This document shows positions 24,601 through 32,685 of a stretch of DNA of 64,000 bases, one piece after another; the stretch's first letter is position 1; each line of letters begins with the position of its first letter. The DNA lies in IMG/VR virus record IMGVR_UViG_3300035698_022389, positions 62,001-126,000 of that record. One strand, 5' to 3'. A model generated the notes under the pieces. That model ran no database searches. It was not told where the DNA came from and was given only the letters and a program-made list of their open reading frames with translations. The translations under genes were made by a program, and so were the position numbers. This DNA comes from a virus.

Positions 24601-27446
24601 AACCCGCATTAATACCCGGACCTGGTACGTATACGTTTGTGTATATCATCAGGAATGCTGAGGGGCTTTCAACAGCTGATCCTGGGGGTAGCTTGGGGGA
24701 CGTTGGGTTTGATGCAGCTGTTACAACTTACAAAGAGTCGATTCTCCGGCTTCAGTATACAGATATCAACATTGTTTCTGGTCAGTGTGTGCTAGATATT
24801 TCCCCTCTTAGTACAGTCACAGATGCTTGTTATGTTGGGGGTGATCCTGCAGCAGTTTTGGGGTCTGCAAATGACCCTATTATTTGGACGAATGCTGAAT
24901 TAGCTGCTCTTTTAGATGATGCTTATCAAGTTTCGGGTATGAAAGCATGGCCAGTTAACGTTTCAGGTGAAAATTATGGTTTACCTGCAAACAATGTAGT
25001 TGGCTATGATGATGTGGATGTTGTTGTGAATGGCTTTGAGAGGTTTTATTTTGATAGTCGTTTAACAGACACAACCCCCCAGCTTTGGGTTGCTGATACT
25101 TTGGCTCCTGCCCCTTATATAAAATCAACACTATCAGCATTGGGTTCTAATGAAGTATTCCCTATGATTTATACCCCAGATCCTAGTACTGATTTCTATG
25201 AGGACAAGACTACCCCCGTTTACCATGTGGTTGCCTGTACTATTGTGAATTCCATAGATGAGGCAACTTGGGAAACTTTAGATTGGCCAACAGGTTCTTC
25301 TTACATTGGACGAGATGTAGCAATGCCGAATTTTTATGGTCATTGTCTGCTTCCTGCTTCTCATTTAACATTAGCAGATCCTTCTCAAGATCCTATACTT
25401 CACCCCGATTGGTATAACGGCCACCGAGCACATTCAGGTATTTTCCTGGAGCCGTCAGTTCCACGGCAGGCATTGAATCTGATTGCTGACCACCCTAGAG
25501 TGGTGGATGCCAACGATTCTTTACCTGACCCAGAACTTTTGGCAGACTTAGATAGGGAAATTGGAGCCCGTAGTTCTGATTCTTATGGGACTTTTGCTGG
25601 AGTTGCTCCTGTTCATACTACACCGTCGGCAGTAGTATTTGAGATACGGCGTATTCGACGTTTCCATGATATTCAGAATGTTAACTTGAAGTTGGCACCT
25701 CTCAGATTCGTTTATGAAATACGACGTGGCCGAATCACAGGCTATGATACAAGCTCCACCACAACAGGACAACGAGGGATCGTTGAAGCCCTTGAATTCG
25801 TGATGGATTTCGACCCTGTACCTCATGTGTCGGGTCAATCAAAGACTCCAGATGTATGGAACGATGGGATAGAATATACAGGTACAAACCTCGGGCCTTT
25901 CCTGAATACCTATCTAACTTATCTAACTCCCAACGAAAATGTTAACGTTAATGCTGGGGATATGTTTAGGCTTTTGGATGATGATGGGACAGTATTGGAA
26001 GAAATTCGTATTGAGAGAGTTCTTAATGCCAGTACACTTCAACTGGCTGCTCCTGGTCTTGTTACCAAGACCCCAGCTGAGTTGGCAGCACCAGGCGGCA
26101 AGATGAGGTTTGAGATTTATTTAAGAAAAGCTCCAGTTCCTTTGGAACAGTCTGTCGAAGAATTGTTTGAACTAGTCACTGACAGAGAGATACTTCGGAC
26201 TGATGCTGAGTGGGGTGATACTAATGCTGAGGAATTAGGGGGCTATGTCCCAGAACTTGGGACTGATACTTGGGAGGATGTGGCTAATCATCTGTACGAT
26301 GATCTGAATGTGGCCGCTGGTGTTAATACTTTCGGTGACCTGGGTATCCTTAAAGGTGACATTGTGATTGTAGACCCATTAGGGAAAGTTCCTCAGCGTT
26401 CCGGTCCAAGTCCTTACATTCAGGAACGTGGGATGCGTCCTATTGGGGATATGGGTGTGGTTGGCCGAGTAGGTTACCAGAGTGGGGCAGCCGCAACGTC
26501 CAATCAATACGTTGCAGGTTATCCAGATACTCGTGATGATAACCGAGGTTACTATAGGGTCACTACAATAGATGATACAGGGACACCATTTTTAGAGCTA
26601 ACTGGGGTCTCTACATTCTCTGGGGATGTTGATGAAGATGTGGTGTTCGATTCTACGGATGTTGAACGAGCCTATGCTGTTTACCCAACCGTGCATTTGT
26701 CTCAGTTGAATCCAGCTTCTGATGAAGGCCAGATGGATTTACGACCAACGAAGAAGCGGGTGGCCGACAAGTTTACGACTGATTTTAATTCCATCAGGCC
26801 ATTCTCGTATAGAGTTATCCGACCTTCATCATTGTTCTCGGATGAAACTGTTGATTTGGTTTTGATGATGCGTGAACGGCTTTTGTCTCTCATTGAATTA
26901 ATTGGTAGGGGATTTGAAGGTAAGAGTGGTGATTACTGGGCATTCCAGAAATATCTTCACATTGAAGACCTAGGTTCTACAACGAATGCTGAAGATGGCC
27001 TCGGAGTGTTGTCAAATCTATTCCTGTTATCTGTTCTTGGACGGACTGACATTTCTCCATTCCTGAATAATTCCTCTTGTATTTCCATCCTTGACCGACG
27101 ATTTTGGGTGATGGACCCCAGATTGGATACTTTGGCTCCAGCCCGAGCAGCAGATAATAATCCATTCGGCATGAGGCCTGTTGAGGCATCGGTTGACTAT
27201 CCTTACACTGCCTATAATGACCGTATAGGAGGGAAGGTTCGTCCTGTACAGCCAGACAGGATTGATGATGCTCTTGATCAACGTGACCGATTCCGACCGA
27301 TTCGGTATGTGTGGCTGGCTTACAGAACACACAGAATACTGGGTTCATTGGCTGCTATTAATAGATTTGATATGGAATACGTCCAGCGTCGTGCCGAGCA
27401 GTTAGCACTTCTGCTGAAGCAGGACTCCTTGGAGAAAATAACATGA
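15666..27446 (+). CDS. giant virion structural protein (3926 aa), probable baseplate component
   Basis: The reading frame is open for 11.8 kb with consistent codon use and no internal stops. The protein is beta-rich, with many Asp, Gly, Pro, Tyr and Val residues, and few helices until the end. One clear module (about 955-1015) has the form GVFTDGSTTFTDANADF, PGYRLKLTAGDAKGSYVVESV, then SLTVSPAF, a beta motif also echoed in the 36207 product (GEILTFTVGPNSGFYRL). Cysteine is rare. The last 250 residues become helical and basic (ETVDLVLMMRERLLSLIELI, YVQRRAEQLALLLKQDSL). No enzyme motif was recognised. Between spike and gp25-like wedge genes it is most likely a baseplate or wedge protein. Its stop overlaps the next ATG (ATGA). 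Function is inference. Confidence 0.6.
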   Translation: MSNFNGKVLEGVRQSPVNSPTTNEPGAGVIRDIRGLPANYILSAPPLICATADQYRVAALDAPGSTIVEYLVWAQNSSQLATVDDASWWTTGGVGNISIGDLEVIAYPGSDQELYMDGTANVIVVDNGNRSIGSISWLVVARGDVEYDDDGWDDVDNPSIPRKGSNPYLAFEIDLNNQNPVSGMVTLTPSQLVQLDGGLSIERGDRIIQPRYTVAAPRFWWTRNDRYEKRFGWDASLQRWEPWKGSGVKNLGYLLLEEASFTMDPKLQNFPLGAFLPGDATPGGEDKYSMIRLGTDPGITSIPAGPGGDFIGIQVKPDDAVEDFDFSVAPTLTGVMGQTNGKLVFNPTYVNLHAGKSVWYSYKGFSKDEDGIIGSIQDALTSDLFLAPLPGPTDALLLRYGNRSYLDSVTFANDASLQAEVATNGDPDEGQIYLSLSTGRLVLSPVDLGKANPGDPNTFSKYYLGDGLVYDGVSLCQRPQPTRSPVKLLAEDGDPTEDADEIFMPEAEYLPGTYHSVDWNNAYRGLGISGILNVSDETGSLPLPGDVPVRPGGDNSYGGGVDPLVTDPNVGMVRRLEDGVSDLIIFGKNHAITLTRSYRIPDDKPSRIRGGNAYVCLQVEGTDPGSRVEMGRYDRQELDGDFIYFLQAALTPATFTAEAKLYSRNRDIFRFDGDEILYFAVDGVPYQWSSSGLVAGYPDQSSFTAEEVVADMATIATLPAGSVVEHLGRILITGTASVEIGWGGTTKDLSGSAVLGFLPGWLAVEGEPCWLPDSGVSVGLFRSPVNQDRSKSTADFAYVDRIRDGLLSESLQPNPYFFLQNPPLQDIAGYGENFFFQLVNYIIDGDDIQIIYKNLEHYKDIIYRFGQKKFDWVDEGSYQLPVERALNILDLGSAGVVPESMMGAPGIPGALYVNTGEGGLVLQYQDDDYILPFGGIPGNATLIHRFGRRVMFGAQGVFTDGSTTFTDANADFNDPDKQVLPGYRLKLTAGDAKGSYVVESVDSDTSLTVSPAFLWTSEYPTTWELFEGYTRDVYDPMIVADMLYKEFSPLSEEPFKVRVLSYLGLVPEDSSAQTTGRLMANVEGALSSNRPINLRYKPEAPIAENTVGLSWLTKVGIGVMENGAQIIPDVTSIRFTSKAFSIQIGTVVYSHGDLTYPLEGVLSFSNDPGTSVEYLTVDADFPKGMLKFGSGVLSTYAESHVLVKGEFLDPTYLAALHGELSPWTGTVNLSDTDLAAFAGERTYFVEQMDTKKDLSVQPMSGSCAFLRPLPKGVLVEMEYYGADLEGRKLQYPVLSLEGEPTGMTEPRQITEFLPVFIRDEIAVRESNRVFTFNIASNTVYQGIDPIIYIRAAQQNYNETNCVIDYLPDGRGQITFLTYDVTEGVDVKVTYAVAESQGGERAYETSIKPVYRPPFYITANQNRFGIRGDRTGEFEAGQMLRFGKENFYVKDTRYYPEITDSDGNVTGDITAVYIYPNTIQEVGTRAPARDILALQTLMPITPVVDPQGTTPVNTGANAGLMYNVDITEFPFEPMNRGQTDIVFTGNLTFLAVPGHVIEFGGVPYTIVGSSLSDDGSRTVVSVASGIRRAFEMAQEPTIRLTYRPIYPPNVVDLLGVGAFVPEEGYELVQYGLMNDDGDELPGKSLVNTVDYIFDVGNGKVTLLEPIQEPLNVPESLVMSFVRLRQLAPYVENGAIVRPTYSASYLNSIAPNKDNDLLGATLRGTYTFRSPDTFYFRIVPMSQFLVEVTTEIIDEISNQQPASGAPKPSGGDENWDFGRIGLKTERRHLINKDRVARTFLDFYNVATNSFEQIQETVSGDIVGDRDGKFRFWIGHGKEWPTPGYEDEITGDLTPRNVWTEVFSAFADNDPIRYVYVQSYDKLVNPESYGVKDSELLGGVPDIDILNLMMDTQKDLVTNEVDDVVLTRFWAQFKQKHGWPYFYFILKGRFRRMYENHKFSRIFPRWTKTFLRTNPGIESDLDAEEPGWYSAGRYDSEGEYRRTSQMAIGQVANPVLGDIGGIHSLFLTKRMARARIWQYYPNGIPEGSFGLVGVSPSPAIEVPCVIATPGWIRDFPIDPSTGYPDKVQFLSNAGDFPDLETGDPEMATPPFIIGEQLGWGKPDGRVAEAYCGSLSKKSGDINNAMTGLFVNEVLYGCVLTFQDADGDIVTDPNNVLVGTSPTTGTLAEDYLELGDTVQSVPVSGTSEISNPPTTEDMELLADNSSVYRSGFDVRHAQDGQLLDVTLPSKYDPVFWNWKEIFGQNPPPPLTCLEGSVEFYYEGQNPLLIPALEGLPQDDSGDYHVPFLRVTNTELDRYNEGVILADMLKVDDRGPLPWGLYPDEWLGNDGCVTTIPPDGTQASIVPADEPATLLTATNTQPKATVASEEPGTADLDEYDLMFMQVEGTSPFTKLGVAMKGPMGIQSVGRIVPRNSSWNLGPEGPTTGDGSMIEPPRFVTQTKLGSPIRYKIENAMVSDIQGIPPYNGVQLRTYDSLPLPAHYIVLDFTSINIDMSGLDAIYTASSENKITVKLISHDDSTSIIGPSGVAAPVPGSVLLTLDIQQSTGLTVTNYVDPPVTTANLVNAQFGIDGIVIAALLGINPADYIPGDTRYILLTFTSLSSPLMDLIWDVPNPPVGSIVRPDWFIPYAVLDYLGDLYTQADYGMDFVFDVDTYNTAGATGESTTAYIGSDRLTFYENIDFDLARERGAVHSLNHLTELETQLSIYEVTVGHDSVTTYSSTINTFCNGESAGNPVPFTFLPRDGVVATSGSLVVHGFEGYDGATGNFPIIGNQATFAGAASNDRCKLLPYLPVYGSICKGIGVMESRFDSSLLPAVPVPPPYPPIPGTQHPAAWFYDNRVTEIDPTSLLSEGVVTRVESGDILVVKQDVNGEATTKAGTYLVRHAIPQYDPVLAPAAYWWWSAPSAVAGNENGWCPVHFPTVVGYDEATHKLTISDPALILAVEEGNAVDGYPKDWEYGFPEPALIPGPGTYTFVYIIRNAEGLSTADPGGSLGDVGFDAAVTTYKESILRLQYTDINIVSGQCVLDISPLSTVTDACYVGGDPAAVLGSANDPIIWTNAELAALLDDAYQVSGMKAWPVNVSGENYGLPANNVVGYDDVDVVVNGFERFYFDSRLTDTTPQLWVADTLAPAPYIKSTLSALGSNEVFPMIYTPDPSTDFYEDKTTPVYHVVACTIVNSIDEATWETLDWPTGSSYIGRDVAMPNFYGHCLLPASHLTLADPSQDPILHPDWYNGHRAHSGIFLEPSVPRQALNLIADHPRVVDANDSLPDPELLADLDREIGARSSDSYGTFAGVAPVHTTPSAVVFEIRRIRRFHDIQNVNLKLAPLRFVYEIRRGRITGYDTSSTTTGQRGIVEALEFVMDFDPVPHVSGQSKTPDVWNDGIEYTGTNLGPFLNTYLTYLTPNENVNVNAGDMFRLLDDDGTVLEEIRIERVLNASTLQLAAPGLVTKTPAELAAPGGKMRFEIYLRKAPVPLEQSVEELFELVTDREILRTDAEWGDTNAEELGGYVPELGTDTWEDVANHLYDDLNVAAGVNTFGDLGILKGDIVIVDPLGKVPQRSGPSPYIQERGMRPIGDMGVVGRVGYQSGAAATSNQYVAGYPDTRDDNRGYYRVTTIDDTGTPFLELTGVSTFSGDVDEDVVFDSTDVERAYAVYPTVHLSQLNPASDEGQMDLRPTKKRVADKFTTDFNSIRPFSYRVIRPSSLFSDETVDLVLMMRERLLSLIELIGRGFEGKSGDYWAFQKYLHIEDLGSTTNAEDGLGVLSNLFLLSVLGRTDISPFLNNSSCISILDRRFWVMDPRLDTLAPARAADNNPFGMRPVEASVDYPYTAYNDRIGGKVRPVQPDRIDDALDQRDRFRPIRYVWLAYRTHRILGSLAAINRFDMEYVQRRAEQLALLLKQDSLEKIT

Positions 27447-27676
27447 GAAACATGACTCCTGAACAATTGGTAGAAGAATTGAAAAACGCAGGTGTAGACC
27501 CTGAACGATGGGTTGATGTTGAAGAAAAAATGGTGAAGCCTGTTGCCTTGGATGAACAACGTCGGTTGTTAACCAAGATGAGGGATATGTTCGAGGGTAT
27601 AGTAGAACAGGACAGGAAGAAAGTGTTGACTCTAAAAGAGCAAGTAGAACGGCTCAAACATGGGGGAGGCGTTTAA
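27443..27676 (+). CDS. small helical protein of unknown function
   Basis: A 77-aa product, highly charged and helical: MTPEQLVEELKNAGVDPERW at the start, then a coiled-coil-prone C-terminus (EQDRKKVLTLKEQVERLKH). GGAG lies 8-9 bases upstream of the ATG, inside the end of the giant gene. It overlaps that gene by 4 bp (ATGA) and the next gene by 1 bp (TAATG), so it is tightly coupled translationally. A small coupled helical protein here could be a chaperone or a minor baseplate subunit. The gene looks real from its ribosome site and both overlaps. Confidence 0.7.
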   Translation: MRNMTPEQLVEELKNAGVDPERWVDVEEKMVKPVALDEQRRLLTKMRDMFEGIVEQDRKKVLTLKEQVERLKHGGGV

Positions 27677-30585
27677 TGGCAGATGCACCCCAATGGGGCA
27701 CACTAACAATTGAAGTTCCTGATTTCCTGGAATCTACCCGAGATGCTATTAACAGTGTGGCTGAGTTCCTGGTTACGATGTTGGATATCGTGTTGGCAGC
27801 CCTTCAGTTGGTTAAGGCATTTTTAACAGCTTTTATTGACCCCATCCTATCACTTATCCAGAAAATCATTGATGAGCTAAACGCTCTCATACAAGACATT
27901 CGTCAGATGGGTATTTATATCACTGGTGATTGGAAATTGTTTGATTATCCTTTCGATGACCTTCGTGGAGGTTACAACGAATATGAACGTCGGATGGCCG
28001 TCAGGTTGACTGATCGTACTGATCCAACTCGGCCCAACCTATCTGGTCGCACGAAAGTGTTTGGGTTATTTTTCTACCTCTCGGTAGACATCTCAGATAT
28101 TCAACGGTTGGTTGCATTTGTCATGAGGCTGATTGGGTTCTTTAAACAGGATTGGTCGGCCAATACACTTCCTTCGGTACATATTACGGATGTCAGGTAT
28201 GGCCTCGATACCGTTAATATTATGAATCCTGTGTCATTGGGGGATGCTTTTACCCAGATGGCTCAGTCTGGTATTTCTGGTGATGTACCTAACATTGCAC
28301 AGGTTCGGTTCAAGACACATACTCCTAACAAGAATAGTCCTTTTAATCCATTCCCTGCAAACATGCTGGGTCCTGATGGTTTCGTCATTACGGTTTCCAC
28401 TTATCCTGATGGTATTCAGGTTAAATATGATAAGCCCCGATTGAATACAACGACCGAACCCAATATTAAAGATTCAAGTAAGCAGGTTCAGCCTCGTGAT
28501 TATGGGGCTGTTCGTGGAACAGACGGAAAACCTGTGGTTCTATATGGTGGTCAAGGAATGATGGAGCTGCCTGCTTCTCTGGGTTATAATCATGGGACAA
28601 AAAATGGTGGCCCTGTTACAGGAAGTACCCGAATTTATGGGTATTCTAACCCTGCGGACAATGCCCCTATCCCTCTTGATGATATGGGGAGTTATTTCCA
28701 GAAAACTTTCTGGATGGATCAAACTGATGTAGCATTTCAGTCTTTCACAGGTGAATATGTTTTCAACATGAAATTGGCTGAAATGCCTTTAGTTGGAGAT
28801 ATAAAAGTCAAGAGTGACGGTAAAGTTGAGATTCTTCCTCTTGTTGCTACTGCCGAACATGCTGGGACAGTCCATGTCAGGATAGCTGCTGTAAATAAAG
28901 CAGCCCTTGAAAAATTTAAATATAACTTTGGAGATTCCAAAGTCACTACAATGGCAGCTGCTCCAGGATATGTGGTTGTACCTCCTAAAACTGGGTGTGG
29001 GGATGTTTCTGATATTGGCCAGTGGTCCAGACCTCAACGGGTAACGTTCCCAAATGCTAACACAGCAGCATATCTTCAGGCTGTTCAATCAGCTTTGGTC
29101 GTTTTATTCCTGTGTCGTCCTGACTTGGTGACTATGGAGGAACTCAAACAACTCCTGACACCTCAGCAAATTACTAAAATTGAAAGAGGCTTCCTCCTTA
29201 TTGAGGGGACAGCAGCTTTACCCTGTGGCTTGGAATCTTTGAAACAACTTCTTCGAGTGATGTATGATGGTGTGTATGGGCCGAGTCACCAATGGAAACG
29301 AAATGATTCCCTTCCACTGGATTTCAGACTGTCGTTAGACCGTAGGGTACGGAAATTCACTCAAGACTTATATGCTCGAACAGGTCCAATGCCAGACATT
29401 GAGGGGTTTGTAGCTGAGAGTACCGAGAAACTCCGCAGTGTAAAATGGGGAGAAATTATTGGTGCCTCCAATTGGTTCTCTTCTGACAGTGTATTCACAG
29501 ATGATTTCAAAGAGGCCACTTTGTTAGAGGCTCTCAATACCGATAATAAAGCTGGTTCCGATGTCACTTCTGGGTTGGCAGTCAATCCTTGGAGTATTGG
29601 TATCAATGCAGATGAAGCTCTGATTGCAAGTGAGTTGGTTACAGGTCGGACACCTCAGATGTTTGAGTCCACTACAGGTGACTCCGATATTGTGATTAAA
29701 CCTATAGTTCCTTTGGCAGACCTCCCCGAGTATTTGGCTACAATCCCTGCTATTTTTAAATCTACCTATGAAGCCAGTCCCGTTGTGGAGGGTGTCGTTA
29801 CAGTATCCGATGGAAATCTTAGGACAATGAATTTGATGGTACTGGGAACCAAAGAAGGTTCCGGCGACCATTCTCCTGTTGTGTTCACAGATGTACCTGG
29901 TATTAACCAGGTTATTACTGGATCAGCCGGTTTAAATGTTGAAGCAGCTTCTAATATTGTTTTTGCCCGTACTCTCTTGACAGAATATGAAGGAGGCCAG
30001 CTTATCCGTGAAGCTAAGATTGCTTTAGGTTTAGCAGGTAACCTCTGGAAACGGAATGATGATGAGGCTTGGATTGCCATCAGATTCCTGGATGTACTGC
30101 CAGGCATTGATGATTTCCTTGAAACCATCCGTAATTGGGTTCAGGCCATTAAAGATGCCATTCAATCTATTGTAGATACCATCATTAAATATATTGAGTG
30201 GTTAGAAGCCCGAATCATTGAAATCCAACAATTGATTAGAAGAATCAATGCTCTCATTCAGTCTCTCTTGGGTCATTTATTTCAGGTGCCTGCATGTTCG
30301 GCTTTAATGTGTATATCAAACGGGACGGATGGAGTGTTGTCTGATTTGATGAATTCTCAATACAAACCGAATGATGGGCCTCTGGCTTACGGGGCAGGGA
30401 TAGCATTAGTTGTCCCGTTCCTACCATCATTCGTTTACGATTTACTGTTGATGTTGTTCAAGAAGTCTGATGGGTCTCCTAGTGCAGGATCCTTAGCAGG
30501 AGAAGACCCTCCCGATGGAATCCCGTTGGAAGGTTTGCCTGGGGTTCCTGCTGAATCCCAGGATGCTCCACCTGATGTTTTATAG
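27676..30585 (+). CDS. structural protein with amphipathic helical ends (969 aa)
   Basis: No family name can be given with confidence. The first 75 residues are strongly amphipathic or hydrophobic helix (FLVTMLDIVLAALQLVKAFL, then IDPILSLIQKIIDELNALIQ). A matching helical region lies near the C-terminus at about 813-875 (VQAIKDAIQSIVDTIIKYIE, RIIEIQQLIRRINALIQSLL), followed by a hydrophobic stretch (GIALVVPFLPSFVYDLLLML). The middle 700 residues are mixed alpha/beta. The paired ends could bundle together or touch a membrane. The stop codon TAG is embedded in the strong AGGAGG ribosome site of the next gene. Its location between the giant gene and the gp25-like wedge gene points to a baseplate role. 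Confidence 0.55.
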   Translation: MADAPQWGTLTIEVPDFLESTRDAINSVAEFLVTMLDIVLAALQLVKAFLTAFIDPILSLIQKIIDELNALIQDIRQMGIYITGDWKLFDYPFDDLRGGYNEYERRMAVRLTDRTDPTRPNLSGRTKVFGLFFYLSVDISDIQRLVAFVMRLIGFFKQDWSANTLPSVHITDVRYGLDTVNIMNPVSLGDAFTQMAQSGISGDVPNIAQVRFKTHTPNKNSPFNPFPANMLGPDGFVITVSTYPDGIQVKYDKPRLNTTTEPNIKDSSKQVQPRDYGAVRGTDGKPVVLYGGQGMMELPASLGYNHGTKNGGPVTGSTRIYGYSNPADNAPIPLDDMGSYFQKTFWMDQTDVAFQSFTGEYVFNMKLAEMPLVGDIKVKSDGKVEILPLVATAEHAGTVHVRIAAVNKAALEKFKYNFGDSKVTTMAAAPGYVVVPPKTGCGDVSDIGQWSRPQRVTFPNANTAAYLQAVQSALVVLFLCRPDLVTMEELKQLLTPQQITKIERGFLLIEGTAALPCGLESLKQLLRVMYDGVYGPSHQWKRNDSLPLDFRLSLDRRVRKFTQDLYARTGPMPDIEGFVAESTEKLRSVKWGEIIGASNWFSSDSVFTDDFKEATLLEALNTDNKAGSDVTSGLAVNPWSIGINADEALIASELVTGRTPQMFESTTGDSDIVIKPIVPLADLPEYLATIPAIFKSTYEASPVVEGVVTVSDGNLRTMNLMVLGTKEGSGDHSPVVFTDVPGINQVITGSAGLNVEAASNIVFARTLLTEYEGGQLIREAKIALGLAGNLWKRNDDEAWIAIRFLDVLPGIDDFLETIRNWVQAIKDAIQSIVDTIIKYIEWLEARIIEIQQLIRRINALIQSLLGHLFQVPACSALMCISNGTDGVLSDLMNSQYKPNDGPLAYGAGIALVVPFLPSFVYDLLLMLFKKSDGSPSAGSLAGEDPPDGIPLEGLPGVPAESQDAPPDVL

Positions 30586-30594
30586 GAGGTTTTC

Positions 30595-31458
30595 ATGAGT
30601 TCCTTTGATAAAATGGTATCGTGGCCAATTGGTTATTTTAGAGCTACTACCAGCTGGCTTCTTCGAAACCGAAAAGAAATCGGAGCCAGGGTAGATACTA
30701 TCAGTGCTGAAATTGACCGTATCGGTCATGTGTCCGTCGGGTATGAAGATTCTACCTCTGAGGAAGGGGAGAAAACAGAAACCAGGTCGTCTATTTCAGT
30801 TACATCTGATTCAAATGTTGGGAGATTGATGCAGGCTTATGTGGCTAATGGTGGCAATCCTTTTGATATTTCCCCATTCATGCACCCACAAGCAAGTTAT
30901 CCTCATGGTGGTGTGGTTGCTCCTCAATCTGTGGATGATAATGAGGATAAACAGCCTGTAATGATAAAAAACAATGATGGGGATATTATAGATTCTGGTT
31001 ATGGACCTTCAATGGGGGGCTGGATGAAAACTGACAGGTATTATGCAGCCAGACAGGGCGGACGTACTTCTCAGGGTAGCTTTGATGCCGATACTATTCT
31101 TACAGGAATGCACCAGGTTCGACATTGGGCAAATAAAGAAATCAAAGAACGTCTTCAGGATATGGAATGGAGAATTATTAAACAGTGTGATTTACGGGAG
31201 CAATTAATTCAGGAACGTGATGATGTTCTCGTCACTGCTTTCGGTGGTGTGGTTGGAGGAGTTCCTGAGCCTGATGAAGGACGATTTGATTCTGGTCTTT
31301 TAGTTCAAAATGTGGTTCAGGAAATGTACCAACTGATTTACCAAACGGATGATACAGGATTGGTGGAATCCTTTGCTCCTAATCCCGTGGTTCCATTGTA
31401 TGGGTTCACATTTAAGGATGTGGCTTCGGAAATGAATCGGTTTGAGATGGGGTGCTGA
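30595..31458 (+). CDS. hypothetical structural protein (287 aa)
   Basis: The family is not recognised. The N-terminus (about 1-45) is helical and basic (WPIGYFRATTSWLLRNRKEI). A Ser/Thr/Glu-rich, probably flexible segment follows (about 52-70), then a Gly/Pro-rich part. A charged helix lies at about 175-215 (VRHWANKEIKERLQDMEWRI) and a mixed C-terminus after it. A perfect AGGAGG at 30584-30589, five bases before the ATG, is the strongest ribosome site in the window so far and suggests high or independent translation. Context implies a baseplate or wedge partner. Confidence 0.5.
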   Translation: MSSFDKMVSWPIGYFRATTSWLLRNRKEIGARVDTISAEIDRIGHVSVGYEDSTSEEGEKTETRSSISVTSDSNVGRLMQAYVANGGNPFDISPFMHPQASYPHGGVVAPQSVDDNEDKQPVMIKNNDGDIIDSGYGPSMGGWMKTDRYYAARQGGRTSQGSFDADTILTGMHQVRHWANKEIKERLQDMEWRIIKQCDLREQLIQERDDVLVTAFGGVVGGVPEPDEGRFDSGLLVQNVVQEMYQLIYQTDDTGLVESFAPNPVVPLYGFTFKDVASEMNRFEMGC

Positions 31459-31511
31459 TTCGGTGTAAAGCCTATAAAAACTACCAGTAGACCATAGGAG
31501 GAGTCTATTTC

Positions 31512-32678
31512 ATGAGTCAGGAATTTCAAATTGGGTGGCCATGTGACCATAGGACAATCGAAGAAGGGGTTCTTCTCGGTGCTGACCGACGTTCATTGCT
31601 TACTAGGCAGCCCATAGCAGGGTCAAAGACCGTCCGAGTGATGGCCAATGACGAACTGTTTATTCCGCTCGGTGGTTTGTATTCTGCTGCTCAACTTTAT
31701 GGTTCTACTTCAGGTCCGTTTGATTTAACTGAGGGAGAAGATGCTCTGACAGTTGAAACCCCAGCAGGAACTTCAACGGTTTCTTTTGGGGTCACTGGTG
31801 TTAATAGGCTGACGACTGACCAAGTTATCAAGGAAATCCAAAAACAGCAATTCACTGTTGCAGTAGTTGAAAATATCAATGGCCATCTGGTTTTTTCAGA
31901 TGGTACTACGGTAGGTCCCGATTCTTTTGTGAAAGTACAAGGGAAAGCAGCTGAGGCTTTCGGCTTTGGTTCTGCTGAGTGTAATAAAGGTGCTTCAGAA
32001 CAACGCGGTACCCGAGGTTTGCAGTTATTCCCGAGTTGGAATCTGGCTCGTCGCCCTGATGATTTAGTGAATCGTTTCCCTGTATTCGATTATCCTGTGA
32101 AAGGGAATCCTTTATTTAAGGTTTCCTACACGGTTATTCCGGAGAGATGTCTTCGATGTGGGGGTTCTTGGGTTGAGAATGATTACCGTTATGGGATTGA
32201 CGGTCAGTCCATTATGATTGAAAACGAGGATTTACTTTATCAAGCATGTCTAAAAATCCTTTTGACTGATATAGGCAGTAATCCATATCATACGTGGTAT
32301 GGAACTCGAATAATGAGTCGGATTGGGTCAAAGGCTGTGTCCGGTGTGTCCATGTTAATTAGTGAAGATGTCAGAAATGCTTTGGCTCGATACCAATCTC
32401 AGCAAGTTGAACAAGGAAAATACCAGCAGGTTACTCTGAAAGAACAGCTTTATTCAATTTTGAATGTGCAAGTTGTCCCTCACAAACAGGACCAGACGAC
32501 ATTTTTGATTGATGTGACTATTCGTAATGCTTCGGGTGACCCTGTGAATTTAAGTATTGTGTTTACGGTTCCTTCGGCAGTAGCTTTGATGGGGTCTAAT
32601 GGCCTCATGCTGGGCACGGAAGCTGTGGGTTTGGGGGCAGATAGAGTTTATCCGAACCAACTAATCATTAACGGGTGA
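31512..32678 (+). CDS. baseplate wedge protein, gp25/W-like C-terminal domain
   Basis: A 388-aa protein whose last 165 residues resemble the gp25/W (GPW_gp25) domain: NEDLLYQACLKILLTDIGSN, a WYGT..MSRIG segment, then helix DVRNALARYQSQQ and the strands LNVQVVPHKQDQTTFLIDVT and NLSIVFTVP. This protein bridges sheath and wedge and is close to universal in contractile systems. Family members are usually about 120-140 residues, so the first 210 residues are an extension. Just before the domain is ERCLRCGGSW, a CxxC pair that might bind metal with a partner. AGGAGGAG lies at 31496-31503, eight bases before the ATG. The next gene is the J-like wedge, the usual neighbour. Confidence 0.75.
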   Translation: MSQEFQIGWPCDHRTIEEGVLLGADRRSLLTRQPIAGSKTVRVMANDELFIPLGGLYSAAQLYGSTSGPFDLTEGEDALTVETPAGTSTVSFGVTGVNRLTTDQVIKEIQKQQFTVAVVENINGHLVFSDGTTVGPDSFVKVQGKAAEAFGFGSAECNKGASEQRGTRGLQLFPSWNLARRPDDLVNRFPVFDYPVKGNPLFKVSYTVIPERCLRCGGSWVENDYRYGIDGQSIMIENEDLLYQACLKILLTDIGSNPYHTWYGTRIMSRIGSKAVSGVSMLISEDVRNALARYQSQQVEQGKYQQVTLKEQLYSILNVQVVPHKQDQTTFLIDVTIRNASGDPVNLSIVFTVPSAVALMGSNGLMLGTEAVGLGADRVYPNQLIING

Positions 32679-32685
32679 TGGTAAT

